Positions 35,207-44,851 of a stretch of DNA of 64,000 nucleotides are shown here, piece by piece (the stretch's first letter is position 1; every line of letters starts with the position of its first letter). The notes under the pieces are model-generated. The model had not been told where the DNA came from. It saw only the letters and a program-made list of their open reading frames with translations, and ran no database searches. Origin of the DNA: Bacteroidota bacterium (GTDB taxonomy: Bacteria > Bacteroidota > Ignavibacteria > Ignavibacteriales > Ignavibacteriaceae); the NCBI GenBank assembly GCA_021777835.1, contig JAJYDC010000002.1, forward strand, positions 1 through 64,000, read 5' to 3'. Made by a program: the position numbers and the translations under genes.

Positions 35207-36055
35207 TTAGAACAATGCATAAACAACACCAAGCTGCATAGATTGTTTCATCTGTGTTGTCAGAGACTGATCTTTCTGGTAAATTAAAAGGAAACCAATG
35301 TTTACATTAAGCCAGCTATTTACCTTTGCAACTATTGAATTATCCCATCTTACATCCCAAACATCAAGACTTTTAAAGCTTGAAAATAAAGTAAGACTAC
35401 TGCTTAGCATCAAATTTTCTGCTATCTGCACATTACCGGACGTTACAGATTGCAGACCGAATTGCAGTTTAAAGGCTTCAATTTTTGAAGTTGCCGGATC
35501 GTCAGTATATTGCCTATTGTGATTAGTAAATATCTCTTGTAATCCTAGACCGAGTCTCGTTTTAAATCCAGTTATTTTAGTGTATTCAAATCCCAAGCTT
35601 TGTACTACATAACCCGGATCGAAAAAATTTGCAATTTCCATTGCTTGATTACCATTATAATTATAACCAGGGGCAATTGTCGTTGTTATTATGTTACTAA
35701 AGAATGGATTAACTACCCATTCAATTTTCTTTGACAAAACACTTTCAAGATAAAATTCGTTATCATTTGTTCTAAAGCCTTGCCCGCCTAATTTTGTTGT
35801 TCCGTAGGCTAATTTCAAATTATTTGAAAGATTCCAATCATTGCTTTTATAGTCATATCCCAAGTTACCGGTAATAGTCCAAGTTAATGAATTTTCTCCC
35901 CCTTGTGTCCAATTGCTAAGCGCCAATTGACTAATGTTAAAACCTACAATTGCTTTAGGAACCCATCCGCTAGTTATTGATGTATCTTTTTGCCCAAATA
36001 TTGTAATTTGAGTAAGTAATATGATTATCGCGGCTAAATTTATCTTATTCTTCAT
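35207..36055 (-). CDS. DUF3078-type outer membrane protein
   Basis: 282 residues with a signal peptide (ends TIFGQ, residue 22) and a barrel-like mature part. LALSNWTQGGENSLTWT near residues 42-58 is the hallmark of DUF3078, an uncharacterised Bacteroidota outer membrane family. It converges with the kaiC-like gene; 191 bases between them hold no clear terminator. Confidence 0.8.
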   Translation of the reverse strand: MKNKINLAAIIILLTQITIFGQKDTSITSGWVPKAIVGFNISQLALSNWTQGGENSLTWTITGNLGYDYKSNDWNLSNNLKLAYGTTKLGGQGFRTNDNEFYLESVLSKKIEWVVNPFFSNIITTTIAPGYNYNGNQAMEIANFFDPGYVVQSLGFEYTKITGFKTRLGLGLQEIFTNHNRQYTDDPATSKIEAFKLQFGLQSVTSGNVQIAENLMLSSSLTLFSSFKSLDVWDVRWDNSIVAKVNSWLNVNIGFLLIYQKDQSLTTQMKQSMQLGVVYALF

Positions 36056-36515
36056 AACTGGCTCCTTATTTTTATTATAAAATAAATATAAAATTTATAA
36101 ATCTTGAGAATCCTGACATTTACTAACTATAATAAGACATATTGAGATAATAGTCCAATATTAGAAAAATTAAACCTGTCAAATTTTCAAAGAACAGCAA
36201 GTATTGTTGTGGTTTGATTAAATCAATTATTTAACAATATTATCGATTAATTTACACTTTCTATAGTCATTTAGAAGACATTGATATATTCTGCTATTAA
36301 GGAAATTTCCAGGTTGATTTAATATGATTAATGCGGGGAGTTGTCTGATTCGTGCGAATGAGAGTCTATTAATTATTAGGCTGTAAGACCCAGATTGATG
36401 TTTGAGGCTAGACTATAATTGCTATAAGGTGAAAATTGAAGCTTACATCAGCAAGTATAGGTAATTAATTTTATACATTTTTATGATTTAGATATAATCT
36501 GATATTTATTTATAA
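36056..36515. other. Gap without a gene; one degenerate hairpin repeat
   Basis: I see no coding region. Bases 36389-36409 (CCAGATTGATGTTTGAGGCTA) weakly resemble the hairpin unit of the 10.3-10.5 kb tandem array, with several stem mismatches, so it may be a decayed single copy. Confidence 0.35.
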
Positions 36516-36923
36516 CTATTGTCTAGGATTGTCGTTTCTCCATTTTTTAATATAATCTGCAATTTCAGTCGTTACTGCTCCCGGGGTAAATATTTCTCCA
36601 ACGCCCAATTTCTTTAGAGCGTCAATATCTTCATCCGGTATGATACCACCCCCGGTAAGAAGTACATCAGTCAGTCCCTTTTCTTTCATAAGATTTAAGA
36701 TTTTTGGAAAGATAGTCATGTGTGCGCCAGATAGTATACTAATACCAATGACATCTACATCTTCCTGCAAAGCCGCTTCAACTATCATATCAGGTGTTTG
36801 TCTTAGTCCAGTATAAATTACTTCCATTCCCGCATCACGCAATGCCGCAGCTATAATTTTAGCTCCTCTATCATGTCCATCAAGCCCTGCTTTAGCAACT
36901 AATACCCTAATTTTACTATCCAT
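36516..36923 (-). CDS. Cobalamin-binding protein, methylmalonyl-CoA mutase C-terminal type
   Basis: 135 residues that are just the B12-binding domain. The signature [18 protein letters not shown] contains the His that coordinates cobalt, and [10 protein letters not shown] and LLTGGGIIP follow. It matches the separate small B12 subunit of acyl-CoA mutases (as in ethylmalonyl- or isobutyryl-CoA mutase systems). The catalytic large subunit is not in the window. It lies 12 bases behind the HIT gene. Confidence 0.9.
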   Translation of the reverse strand: MDSKIRVLVAKAGLDGHDRGAKIIAAALRDAGMEVIYTGLRQTPDMIVEAALQEDVDVIGISILSGAHMTIFPKILNLMKEKGLTDVLLTGGGIIPDEDIDALKKLGVGEIFTPGAVTTEIADYIKKWRNDNPRQ

Positions 36924-36935
36924 TTTTCCCTCTAA

Positions 36936-37349
36936 CTATAATTTTATTTCAGCTATTATTTTATTGGCGTAATCTTTCATTGAATTATTTTCATAATTCT
37001 TAAATATTGGTCTAAACGCAAAATTGTCTTTGTCGAATCTTGGAATTATATGCAGATGAAAATGGAATACGGACTGACCTGCGGCAACACCATTATTTGT
37101 AACAATATTAAAACCATCAGGTTTCACACTGTCTACTATCGCGGAAGTTACTTTTTGAGTTGCTTTGAATATTTCATCTAATTCGTTTTCTGGGATTGTA
37201 AGGAAATCTGTGTAGTGTATTTTAGGGATAACGAGTGCGTGCCCTAAGTTAACCGGTCGAATATCAAGAAAAGAAATAATATGGTCATTCTCGTAAAGAA
37301 TTTCTGCATGGGCATTCTTTTCAACTATTTGACAAAAAATACAATTCAT
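36936..37349 (-). CDS. HIT-family nucleotide hydrolase/transferase
   Basis: 137 residues from the ATG at 37349, which gives the standard beginning MNCIFCQIVEKN with a zinc CxxC; the frame is open to 37388, but the 13 extra codons are not family-like. The histidine triad is HFHLHIIPR (nucleophile His in the middle). Proteins of this type hydrolyse purine nucleoside phosphoramidates or AMP-lysine adducts. It overlaps no neighbour and follows the PLP-enzyme gene. Confidence 0.9.
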   Translation of the reverse strand: MNCIFCQIVEKNAHAEILYENDHIISFLDIRPVNLGHALVIPKIHYTDFLTIPENELDEIFKATQKVTSAIVDSVKPDGFNIVTNNGVAAGQSVFHFHLHIIPRFDKDNFAFRPIFKNYENNSMKDYANKIIAEIKL

Positions 37350-37397
37350 ATTAGAAAAATAGTCATTAAAATCTATTTGGGCAATCAATAATTTTGA

Positions 37398-38360
37398 TTA
37401 ACTAGCGCTTAAATACTGTGTTCGTTTCGCAAAGACTCCGAAAATGCCTCCAGTGTGAAGGAATAAAACTTTCTTCCCGTCATTTTTGTCAAGAATTGTT
37501 TCATAATATCCCGCAAAAGCCTTACCGGTGTAAGCAGGGTCCAAAATAATTCCCGATTCACGGGCAAATCTTTTTATTAAAGTAAGCTTATCTTCATTAA
37601 TGTTTTTGTAACCTTCAGCGGAATAGCCATCAACAATTTCCAAATTATCTTCGTTTATTCGGCAAGGTAATTTATAGTCCAAAATACAGCCTTCTGCAAG
37701 ATCTATAATTTTCTTTTTTATCTTTTCTTTTGAATATAGAACATTGACAGCAAATATTTTAAGATTAACTTTTGATAAAGCTGCGCCAACTAATAATCCA
37801 GCGGCGGTTCCGCCAGAGCCTGATGCAGAAAATATACCCCGGAGGTTTCGTATTTCAATTTGATTTTTTAATTCTTCAATGAAATTAATATATCCCCAAA
37901 TTCCCAGAGTGGTTGATCCGCCTTCCGGAATGACGAAAACTTTTCTTCCTTGTTTGACATATTTTGCTCTTTCTTCAAACATGATCTGATTGACATTACC
38001 GAAGTCTTCCTTATTAAGAAAGGAAATATCTGCTCCAAGAAATTTATCAATAAACAGATTACCGTTAGAAGATCCAGAATTCTTACCCCAAAGAAATAAT
38101 TTTGACTTCATTCCGAATTTAGCTGCTGCAACCGCAGTTGCCCTTGCATGATTTGATTGATCTCCACCTGTGGTGAAAATATAATCCGATTTTTCCCTTT
38201 TTGCCTGATAAATAAGATATTCTAACTTCCTGACTTTATTCCCCGAAAGCTCAACACCAGTAAGATCGTCTCGTTTTAATAAAAAAGATTTTCCGTCAAA
38301 TTTGATTACCTCTAGCGGTGTTGGAATATTTGCAAATAAAATTCTATTAGGAATAATCAT
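37398..38360 (-). CDS. PLP-dependent enzyme, ACC deaminase / D-cysteine desulfhydrase family
   Basis: 320 residues. The PLP lysine lies in KRDDLTGVELSGNKVRKLEYL, the phosphate-binding region is GSGGTAAGLLVGA, and SNHARATAVAAAKFG follows the substrate loop. This fold-type II enzyme breaks down D-cysteine or 1-aminocyclopropane-1-carboxylate; sequence alone does not separate the two, and D-cysteine desulfhydrase is more common. Its start lies two bases after the kdsB stop codon, so translation may be coupled. Confidence 0.85.
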   Translation of the reverse strand: MIIPNRILFANIPTPLEVIKFDGKSFLLKRDDLTGVELSGNKVRKLEYLIYQAKREKSDYIFTTGGDQSNHARATAVAAAKFGMKSKLFLWGKNSGSSNGNLFIDKFLGADISFLNKEDFGNVNQIMFEERAKYVKQGRKVFVIPEGGSTTLGIWGYINFIEELKNQIEIRNLRGIFSASGSGGTAAGLLVGAALSKVNLKIFAVNVLYSKEKIKKKIIDLAEGCILDYKLPCRINEDNLEIVDGYSAEGYKNINEDKLTLIKRFARESGIILDPAYTGKAFAGYYETILDKNDGKKVLFLHTGGIFGVFAKRTQYLSAS

Positions 38361-38362
38361 GA

Positions 38363-39130
38363 CTAATCTTCCTCCTGATTTTTCATATACCGATTATAAA
38401 ACATCCTGGCACGGTCAAGATCTTCCGGAGTATCGACGGCAAGATTATCATATTCTGTTATTACTACTTTAATTTTAAATCCGTTTTCAAGCATTCTAAG
38501 CTGTTCAAGTTTTTCAGTCTTTTCAAGATCCGTCTGCTCAAGGGAAGTAAATCTTAAAAGAGAATCCTTTCTAAAAACATAAAGGCCAATGTGTTTGTAA
38601 ATTTCAGCATTATTAATCCTTTCAAAATTCGTCTTTGCATCTCTAACATAGGGAATAGGGGAGCGTGAAAAATACAAGGCGTTATTCTGATAGTCGAATA
38701 CTACTTTTGGAATTGACGGTGATTTTAATTCATTTATTGTTTCAATTCTTTTAGCCAAAGTTACAACGTTTACTGATTTATCAAACAGCAGCGGTTCTAT
38801 TGCCTGGTCTATCATTGTCCCCTGTATAAAGGGTTCGTCACCTTGGATATTAACGATAATCTTAGCCGCGGGCAAAGTTTTAGCCACATATGCAATTCTA
38901 TCTGAGCCAGTTGAAATATTCTTGGGAGTAATTACGACTTTAGCTCCAAAATTTCTTGCAACAGATGCAACTTTTTCATCATCTACAGCAATGATGATTT
39001 CGTTTATTAATTTTGATTTTAGGCAGCTTTCGTAGGTGTGCTGTAACATAGGTTTTCCCCCGATATCGGCTAACGGTTTTCCTAATAATCTCGAAGAAGC
39101 AAACCGGGCAGGTATTATTCCTATAATCAT
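38363..39130 (-). CDS. kdsB: 3-deoxy-manno-octulosonate cytidylyltransferase (CMP-Kdo synthetase)
   Basis: 255 residues, the usual size. The nucleotide-binding start IPARFASSRLLGKPLADIGG and VNIQGDEPFI are characteristic of KdsB. It activates Kdo as CMP-Kdo for lipid A core assembly, so the organism makes Kdo-containing LPS. It is followed by the PLP-enzyme gene two bases later and preceded by gatC by 43 bases. Confidence 0.95.
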   Translation of the reverse strand: MIIGIIPARFASSRLLGKPLADIGGKPMLQHTYESCLKSKLINEIIIAVDDEKVASVARNFGAKVVITPKNISTGSDRIAYVAKTLPAAKIIVNIQGDEPFIQGTMIDQAIEPLLFDKSVNVVTLAKRIETINELKSPSIPKVVFDYQNNALYFSRSPIPYVRDAKTNFERINNAEIYKHIGLYVFRKDSLLRFTSLEQTDLEKTEKLEQLRMLENGFKIKVVITEYDNLAVDTPEDLDRARMFYNRYMKNQEED

Positions 39131-39173
39131 AATCTTAATTAGAAGTTAAAAAAAATGAGCCTGGCAAATATAG

Positions 39174-39467
39174 TTATGCGCCGCCAATAATCTTAGGGAC
39201 TTTGAAGAAAGAATCATCTTTCTCAGTGCTATTCCTTAATGCTTCTTCCGTTGAAACCGATGGTTTTACTTTATCTTCTCTAAATACATTTGTCCCTTCA
39301 ACCGGATGCGAAAGCGGCTCTACTTTATCAGTATCGAGTTCATTTAATTTATCGACATATTTTAATATCTCGTTTAAATCCATAGTAAAACTTTCAAGTT
39401 CATCTCCGCTAAATTTTAAGCGCGCTAGTTCTGCAATGTATTCAACATCTTTTCTTGTCACAGGCAT
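39174..39467 (-). CDS. gatC: Asp-tRNA(Asn)/Glu-tRNA(Gln) amidotransferase subunit C
   Basis: 97 residues with the GatC pattern: VTRKDVEYIAELARLKFSGD, then PLSHP and NVFREDKVKPS near the end. It stabilises the GatAB complex that amidates misacylated tRNA. gatA and gatB are not in the window, so this gatC is not in an obvious gatCAB operon. It begins two bases after plsC ends. Confidence 0.93.
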   Translation of the reverse strand: MPVTRKDVEYIAELARLKFSGDELESFTMDLNEILKYVDKLNELDTDKVEPLSHPVEGTNVFREDKVKPSVSTEEALRNSTEKDDSFFKVPKIIGGA

Positions 39468-39469
39468 AG

Positions 39470-40180
39470 TTAATTCTCTTCTCTAATATTTTGAATTATA
39501 ATATTTCTAACTTTTTCCATTAGTTCAATTTCATCTTTTCTCGATTTAATATTCTCCGTAGAGATAGCTTTATCGAAATTAACCTTTATTGTTCCTTTTC
39601 TAATTTTGAATTTTCCTTTCGGCAATATTTTATCAGTTCCGCTTAGACTAACGGGAATTATAGGGAAACCTGCATGAGCAGCAAGATAAAATGCGCCTCG
39701 TTTAAATGGCTGAACTTCACCAGTCTTGCTTCGCGTTCCCTCAGCGAATAATAATACAGAAAATCTTTTTTGCGACATTATTTTTTTTGCTTTATCAATG
39801 CTCTTCAATGCATTCTCAACATTTTGCCTATCGATCATAATATATGGACCGATCCTCATCTGCCAGCCGAACAAAGGAATTTTGCCTATTTCCTTTTTAT
39901 AAACGATGCTTGCTGAAGTCGGAATTGTATACTGTAATGCGGGAATATCAAATTGGCTGCTGTGGTTTGATACAAAAATATAGACGGAATTTTTGTCTAC
40001 ATTTTCGAGTCCTTGAACTTCAATCTTAATCCCACTTATTAACAATATGCCCTTTGAAAATACTCGAGACAACCAAAAATAAGATTTGAAACTCCTGTCA
40101 ACGATAGAAAGGATCAGCGCTAAAAAAGAACACAAAGTAGTATAAAGTACGATAAAGATTAATTTGAGATATGAGAGCAC
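39470..40180 (-). CDS. plsC: 1-acyl-sn-glycerol-3-phosphate acyltransferase
   Basis: 236 residues with an N-terminal membrane helix. The HX4D motif is NHSSQFD and the lipid/phosphate motif is FAEGTRSKTGEVQPFKRGAF. The enzyme adds the second acyl chain to make phosphatidic acid. It starts directly next to the M48 protease gene stop (40180/40181). Confidence 0.92.
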   Translation of the reverse strand: MLSYLKLIFIVLYTTLCSFLALILSIVDRSFKSYFWLSRVFSKGILLISGIKIEVQGLENVDKNSVYIFVSNHSSQFDIPALQYTIPTSASIVYKKEIGKIPLFGWQMRIGPYIMIDRQNVENALKSIDKAKKIMSQKRFSVLLFAEGTRSKTGEVQPFKRGAFYLAAHAGFPIIPVSLSGTDKILPKGKFKIRKGTIKVNFDKAISTENIKSRKDEIELMEKVRNIIIQNIREEN

Positions 40181-41326
40181 TTACTCTCCCTGATAGGTTA
40201 AATTATCTTTAATAATTCCGTTATTTAACTCTAAGACTGAAGAATACTTCCTAATTGCTAGTATTCTTCTTTCTATTGAAGGATGACTATAAAAAAACCA
40301 TTCTATTAATGGATGCGGATTCTTATCCCCCAAGTTTTGTTCAGTCAATTTTTCAAGAGTAGAAATAAACGCAGTAGGTTTCCCGGTAGATAATATTGCA
40401 TATTGATCCGCTTCATATTCAAATTTCCTTGATAATAGATTTGTAATCGGTGTCTGGACTAGTCCGATTAAAAGCATCCACAATATAAGCAACGGTAAGG
40501 CAGCTATTTCTTTTATGGAGTTAAAGTTAAACCAAGTTACAGAATAAGAATAGAAAAATGAGATCAAAAAAAGTGTTAAGAAGCTAGCTACAGTTCCAAT
40601 TATAATATTCTTAATTATATGTTTTCGTTTATAATGTCCCAACTCGTGAGCAATAACGGTTTCAATTTCATCACTTGTATATTGGTCAATTAAATTATCT
40701 CCTAAAAGTATCCTTTTTGATTTTCCAATACCGGTAAAGGCTGCATTAGCTTTTTTTGTATTCTTGCTCATATTAAACTTATATACGTTTTCCACCTTTA
40801 TTCCCGCATTCTTTGCAAGATTCTGAATCCTAGTTTTTAATTCTTCATTTTCAATAGGAGTTATTTTATAAAACAAAGGTAAAATTATAACCGGGACAAT
40901 TCTTGCAAGAATTACTGAAATTATAAATAATGCTATTGCAAAAGGCAACCACCAAAGGTTGTCGTATTTATTAAGCACAAAGAAAAAAAGCAATAGAACA
41001 GGTACCCCAATAATAGTTGATACTAAAATTGCTTTTGCACCTTCTAATATCCATTTAATAAAGGTTTGATTTGAAAGGTTATATTTATGTTCTAAATAAA
41101 AGTCAGTGTAATAATTTACAGGGAAGAAAATTATTGAGCTAACTACACCTGTTACTACGACGAAGGCGATTAAAAGGACGTATTGGTTATGAAAATACCC
41201 AGATAAATATTGTTGTAAGGTGAAGCTAAGTCCGCTAGAGACAAATATCAGAATAAGCAAAAATGTCGATATACCTTTTGCTATATTAAAAAAAATCTTG
41301 GTGTTATTATATTTTTTCGAATCCAT
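40181..41326 (-). CDS. M48-family membrane metalloprotease (Ste24/CAAX-type)
   Basis: 381 residues with about six membrane helices. The zinc motif is HELGH (in IAHELGHYKRKH), with the third ligand in RKFEYEADQYA. The length and layout fit the Ste24/CAAX prenyl protease 1 clade rather than HtpX. In bacteria it probably does membrane protein quality control. It abuts plsC. Confidence 0.9.
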   Translation of the reverse strand: MDSKKYNNTKIFFNIAKGISTFLLILIFVSSGLSFTLQQYLSGYFHNQYVLLIAFVVVTGVVSSIIFFPVNYYTDFYLEHKYNLSNQTFIKWILEGAKAILVSTIIGVPVLLLFFFVLNKYDNLWWLPFAIALFIISVILARIVPVIILPLFYKITPIENEELKTRIQNLAKNAGIKVENVYKFNMSKNTKKANAAFTGIGKSKRILLGDNLIDQYTSDEIETVIAHELGHYKRKHIIKNIIIGTVASFLTLFLISFFYSYSVTWFNFNSIKEIAALPLLILWMLLIGLVQTPITNLLSRKFEYEADQYAILSTGKPTAFISTLEKLTEQNLGDKNPHPLIEWFFYSHPSIERRILAIRKYSSVLELNNGIIKDNLTYQGE

Positions 41327-41391
41327 AACTTTAAAATAACTACTCTTGCTTAGTTAAGCAATCGGAATTTTATGAACTATAGAGTGTTATA

Positions 41392-42171
41392 TTAAATTAC
41401 GCCTACTTCTTTCTGCTGAAGCCATCCAACTTTACCATCGTTTAACTGTATTTTGTACCAGTTATCTACTTTGTCTTCAACTTTTACTTTCAAGCCCTCG
41501 TGAATAATAAAAGCGTCATTGGCATTTGGATCCGGGGAGAGTTTTACATTTACAATTGGTTCTACTATAATCCCTTTTTTTGTAGAATATTCTTGATCAA
41601 ATTTAATTAGGAGCAAAGTTATGGTAAAGATTAAAAGCATTAGAGAAAGCCCGGCAGAATAAAAAGTATATTTTTGATACTTAGTTCTTCTAACGAAGAA
41701 ATACACGCTTACTGAGACCAGGAAAATCCAGTAAAAAAGATAAGCGAGATTTTTCCAACCTGTTAATGTAAATAGGGCAAGCAGGCTATTCCACCATTGA
41801 ACGAGAAAAAATTGAGGGATTGAGTCAATCTTATCAACTGTCTTTGAATTTGCAATCAAAAGATTATGAATAACATCTTCATCTCCGGGGGAAAGTCTTA
41901 ACGCTTTTTCATAATAAAAAATTGCATAGCCTAATTTATTCTCTCTATAAAATGAATTACCAAGGTTATAATAAACCGAAACGCCTTCATAACCTTGATT
42001 CAGAATAGTTTGATAAGTTGATATTGCTTTGTCATACTCTTTCTTTTGATAATAGTTATTTCCCTTGTACAAAAGGTTATCTATTGTGGAAGATTTCGGG
42101 AATATTAGCATTCCCCCAAATAAGACAATAAGAGATACAAGGAATAAATTTATTTTAAAGATTCTCATCAT
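41392..42171 (-). CDS. batE: BatE: TPR and SH3-domain membrane protein
   Basis: 259 residues: N-terminal signal/anchor helix, two to three TPRs (about 30-110, with YNLGNSFYRENKLGYAIFYYEKAL), two membrane helices (about 140-190) and a C-terminal bacterial SH3 domain (about 200-258, ending GKVGWLQQKEVGVI). It is the last gene of the Bat operon, nine bases behind batD. The SH3 domain may touch the wall or partner proteins. Confidence 0.85.
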   Translation of the reverse strand: MMRIFKINLFLVSLIVLFGGMLIFPKSSTIDNLLYKGNNYYQKKEYDKAISTYQTILNQGYEGVSVYYNLGNSFYRENKLGYAIFYYEKALRLSPGDEDVIHNLLIANSKTVDKIDSIPQFFLVQWWNSLLALFTLTGWKNLAYLFYWIFLVSVSVYFFVRRTKYQKYTFYSAGLSLMLLIFTITLLLIKFDQEYSTKKGIIVEPIVNVKLSPDPNANDAFIIHEGLKVKVEDKVDNWYKIQLNDGKVGWLQQKEVGVI

Positions 42172-42179
42172 AATAATTC

Positions 42180-44012
42180 TTACGAATATTTCTTAGGTGT
42201 TAAAGATTTTTCAAGTTCAATAATCACATTAGTCATATCATTATACATTTCATTCATCTCTGTTGAGAGATTACCGCTAGGTGCAAATCTTGCATACTCA
42301 CATTTTTCTATACAATTTTTCAAATTTACAAGTAAGGATTCATTAACGCTTTTTTTATTTAATTCTTCTTCAGCTTTTTCTAAAGATATATCAGCTTTTG
42401 AAATATGAAGTTTATCTTCAAGATACCCGAATAAGGCTAATGAAATTTCGGAGTAAAATCCTTCTTGATTATTTGACTCCATAAGGCTTTTAGCAGTTTT
42501 AAATCTAGTACGGGCAATTTTTTCAGCACGTTGGTAGCGGAGCAATTGTAAATTGCCGGCAAGTTTATCGTTTTTTCTTTTCCAAGAGATCAATCCAACA
42601 AATGCGGCAAAAGGTAAAATAATTGAAGACCAAAAGCCAAACCCAAAAATACCAATGCTTCCTATTCTTGAAATATCGCCGGGTGATGTTTTTATATACC
42701 GGATATCTTGATCTAATATTTTAATATCTTCTTTTGAATAACCCGCAAGGCTTTGGTCAGATGCAGGCCCTTGAGCAACATTTATCTCATAAGGCTGGGT
42801 TGATACGGTTACATATTCATGTTTAGCAGGGTTGAAAAATGAAAATTTTACGGGCGGAATTTCTTTTTTCCCGGTTACTCTTGGTACAATTAAGTAATCA
42901 ATTGTTTTAGATCCGTTAATTAATCCTGTACGATTTACCTGGTCTGAAGTCTTCGGCTCATATTGTTCAAGACCCGTAGGCAATTTAACTTCAGGCAAAT
43001 TAAGTAATTGAATATTCCCGGTACCGCTTATATTAATTTTTAGATCAACTGGCTGATTAGTTTTAGTATCCGTCTTATCAAGCTGCGAATTTATAGTATA
43101 ATTACCAACCGCACCGTTAAAACTCTTCGGCACATTCTGATTTGGAAGAGGAATAACTCTTATATGAAGAGTGTTTGATTTCGCGTCATAATTAACCGCT
43201 TGAGTATTATTAAAGAATGGATCATTAAAAAAATTGTCGAATATATTACCACTTTGACTTCTGCGCTGAATTTGTACAGGGATATTTAATTCCATTGGAG
43301 TAACAGACAGCACTCCTTGTTGAGTAGGGAAGAGAGCTACCTTTTTAAGTATTCCAACCCGATATTGTTTTCCGTTATAAACCTCTGTCTTGAAAGTTAT
43401 ATTATTGGGTACATTAATTTCTTCTGACCAAAATCCTTCATAAGAGGGAAGTTTAGAGACGCTCATTTGGGATGCAATACCTAAGCGAGTATAGAGCTCG
43501 TAAGTTACAGTAACCTGCTGCCCCATGTATACTTTATCTTGATCAGAGACTGCGCGAATAAATAGATTTTCTCCGATTTCTTTATCTGAAACCGTACCGT
43601 TTCCCTGGGCTTGTGTTTTTTGTTTAGGACTTCCTTTTACAACCGTAATTGTCAGAGGGTTAGATTTTAAAATCTTTCCATCGTAATTAATTGATGCGCT
43701 TGCAATTGTATACCTCCCCATTGCTTTAGGCTGTAAATAATAGCTATATGTTTTTGACCCTGAAACCGAGCTATTTATTATCTGCATACTTGTTGATTCG
43801 TTAGGACCGGATAGAATCATAAAGTTGTTAAAATTCGGAGGAGCAAAATTACTTACGCCATTTATGCTTTGAGCTGAAAATGTAAATGAAATTTGGAATT
43901 GGTCACTAAGACCAACTGTAGTATTACTAACGGAGGCATTGAAGGACTGAGCATATATCAAACCCCGGCAAAGTATTATTATTAAAAATATTTTGAGATA
44001 ATGTTTTTTCAT
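42180..44012 (-). CDS. batD: BatD: periplasmic beta-rich protein with C-terminal membrane helix
   Basis: The ATG at 44012 gives a proper signal peptide (MKKHYLKIFL, ending GLIYAQ) and about 610 residues; the frame is open to 44057. Family marks include VTYELYTRLGIASQ and the pair of Ig-like parts (about 25-410). One membrane helix (about 450-470) and a helical cytosolic tail follow. It is a standard member of the Bat operon that is thought to form an envelope complex with BatA/B. Confidence 0.88.
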   Translation of the reverse strand: MKKHYLKIFLIIILCRGLIYAQSFNASVSNTTVGLSDQFQISFTFSAQSINGVSNFAPPNFNNFMILSGPNESTSMQIINSSVSGSKTYSYYLQPKAMGRYTIASASINYDGKILKSNPLTITVVKGSPKQKTQAQGNGTVSDKEIGENLFIRAVSDQDKVYMGQQVTVTYELYTRLGIASQMSVSKLPSYEGFWSEEINVPNNITFKTEVYNGKQYRVGILKKVALFPTQQGVLSVTPMELNIPVQIQRRSQSGNIFDNFFNDPFFNNTQAVNYDAKSNTLHIRVIPLPNQNVPKSFNGAVGNYTINSQLDKTDTKTNQPVDLKINISGTGNIQLLNLPEVKLPTGLEQYEPKTSDQVNRTGLINGSKTIDYLIVPRVTGKKEIPPVKFSFFNPAKHEYVTVSTQPYEINVAQGPASDQSLAGYSKEDIKILDQDIRYIKTSPGDISRIGSIGIFGFGFWSSIILPFAAFVGLISWKRKNDKLAGNLQLLRYQRAEKIARTRFKTAKSLMESNNQEGFYSEISLALFGYLEDKLHISKADISLEKAEEELNKKSVNESLLVNLKNCIEKCEYARFAPSGNLSTEMNEMYNDMTNVIIELEKSLTPKKYS

Positions 44013-44081
44013 ATTCTTTAAGTTTTGCTTAAGCTTAATATCACCTTTAAGATTCAAAATACAAATAGTTATAGTCTAGGG

Positions 44082-44834
44082 CTACCAGTCTTTATCAGTT
44101 TTAACGGGAGTGCCTTTTATTTTTCTTAATTGCTTCTGCATTGTTTTTTCATCACGGTTTAATGCATTAAGTATTGATTCAGCTTGCTGTTTTGAAATTT
44201 TATCCTGCTGTTGACCGTTGTTCCCTTGCTGCTGCTGCTTATTTTGATTTTGCTGATTATTGTTTTGATTTTGCTTCTGCTGATTTTGATTCTTGTTTTG
44301 CTTATTCTGGTCTTTGTTCTGATTCTGATTGTTCTTATTATTTTTATCGTTTTTATTATTCTTATTATTCTTGTTGTTCTTATTGTTTTTATTATTTGGA
44401 TTTTTCATTAGCGAAAGGGCATAAGATAAATTGTATTTTGTATCCTGATCGTTAGGATTAAGTTTCAATGAATTCTCATAAGCTTCGACGCTTTCCTTTA
44501 GTTTTTTAGACTTTAAAAAAGAGTTTCCAATATTATGATATATTTTCGCTTTAAGTTCATTGTCTTTCGTTTTACTTAATGCAGATGAATATGATTTTAG
44601 AGCATTCTGATAATTCTTTTCTTTATAAAACGAATCCCCTAAGTTGAAATTAGCCTGAAAATTATTAGGCGATTTACTCAGTCCCTTTTTAAACTCAACC
44701 TCAGAATCGGTTATTTTGCCTTTCTTATATAAGTCGACACCTTTGTTAACGTATGACCTTGTACTTTGAGCAAGAATAAACTTGCCGTTTACTAAGGCAA
44801 TTACAAATATGAATAATAAAATTCTCTTCTTCAT
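44082..44834 (-). CDS. batC: BatC: TPR protein with Asn/Lys/Gln low-complexity tail
   Basis: 250 residues: signal peptide (ends FILAQ, about residue 23), three TPRs (about 28-140) and then about 75 residues of mostly Asn, Lys and Gln (short NNKN and QNQN repeats). The tail is coded by slippery AAT/AAC/AAG codons and could vary in length between strains. The TPRs should hold Bat partners in the periplasm. Confidence 0.85.
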   Translation of the reverse strand: MKKRILLFIFVIALVNGKFILAQSTRSYVNKGVDLYKKGKITDSEVEFKKGLSKSPNNFQANFNLGDSFYKEKNYQNALKSYSSALSKTKDNELKAKIYHNIGNSFLKSKKLKESVEAYENSLKLNPNDQDTKYNLSYALSLMKNPNNKNNKNNKNNKNNKNDKNNKNNQNQNKDQNKQNKNQNQQKQNQNNNQQNQNKQQQQGNNGQQQDKISKQQAESILNALNRDEKTMQKQLRKIKGTPVKTDKDW

Positions 44835-44851
44835 ATAACCAATGTTGTGTG

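Noticed and set aside
44013-44057. Longer N-terminus for BatD
   Set aside because: The extra residues are Lys/Asn-rich and precede a normal signal peptide that starts at 44012.
44174-44455. Plus-strand frames rich in Tyr/Ser/Leu
   Set aside because: They are antisense shadows of the Asn/Lys/Gln tail of batC.
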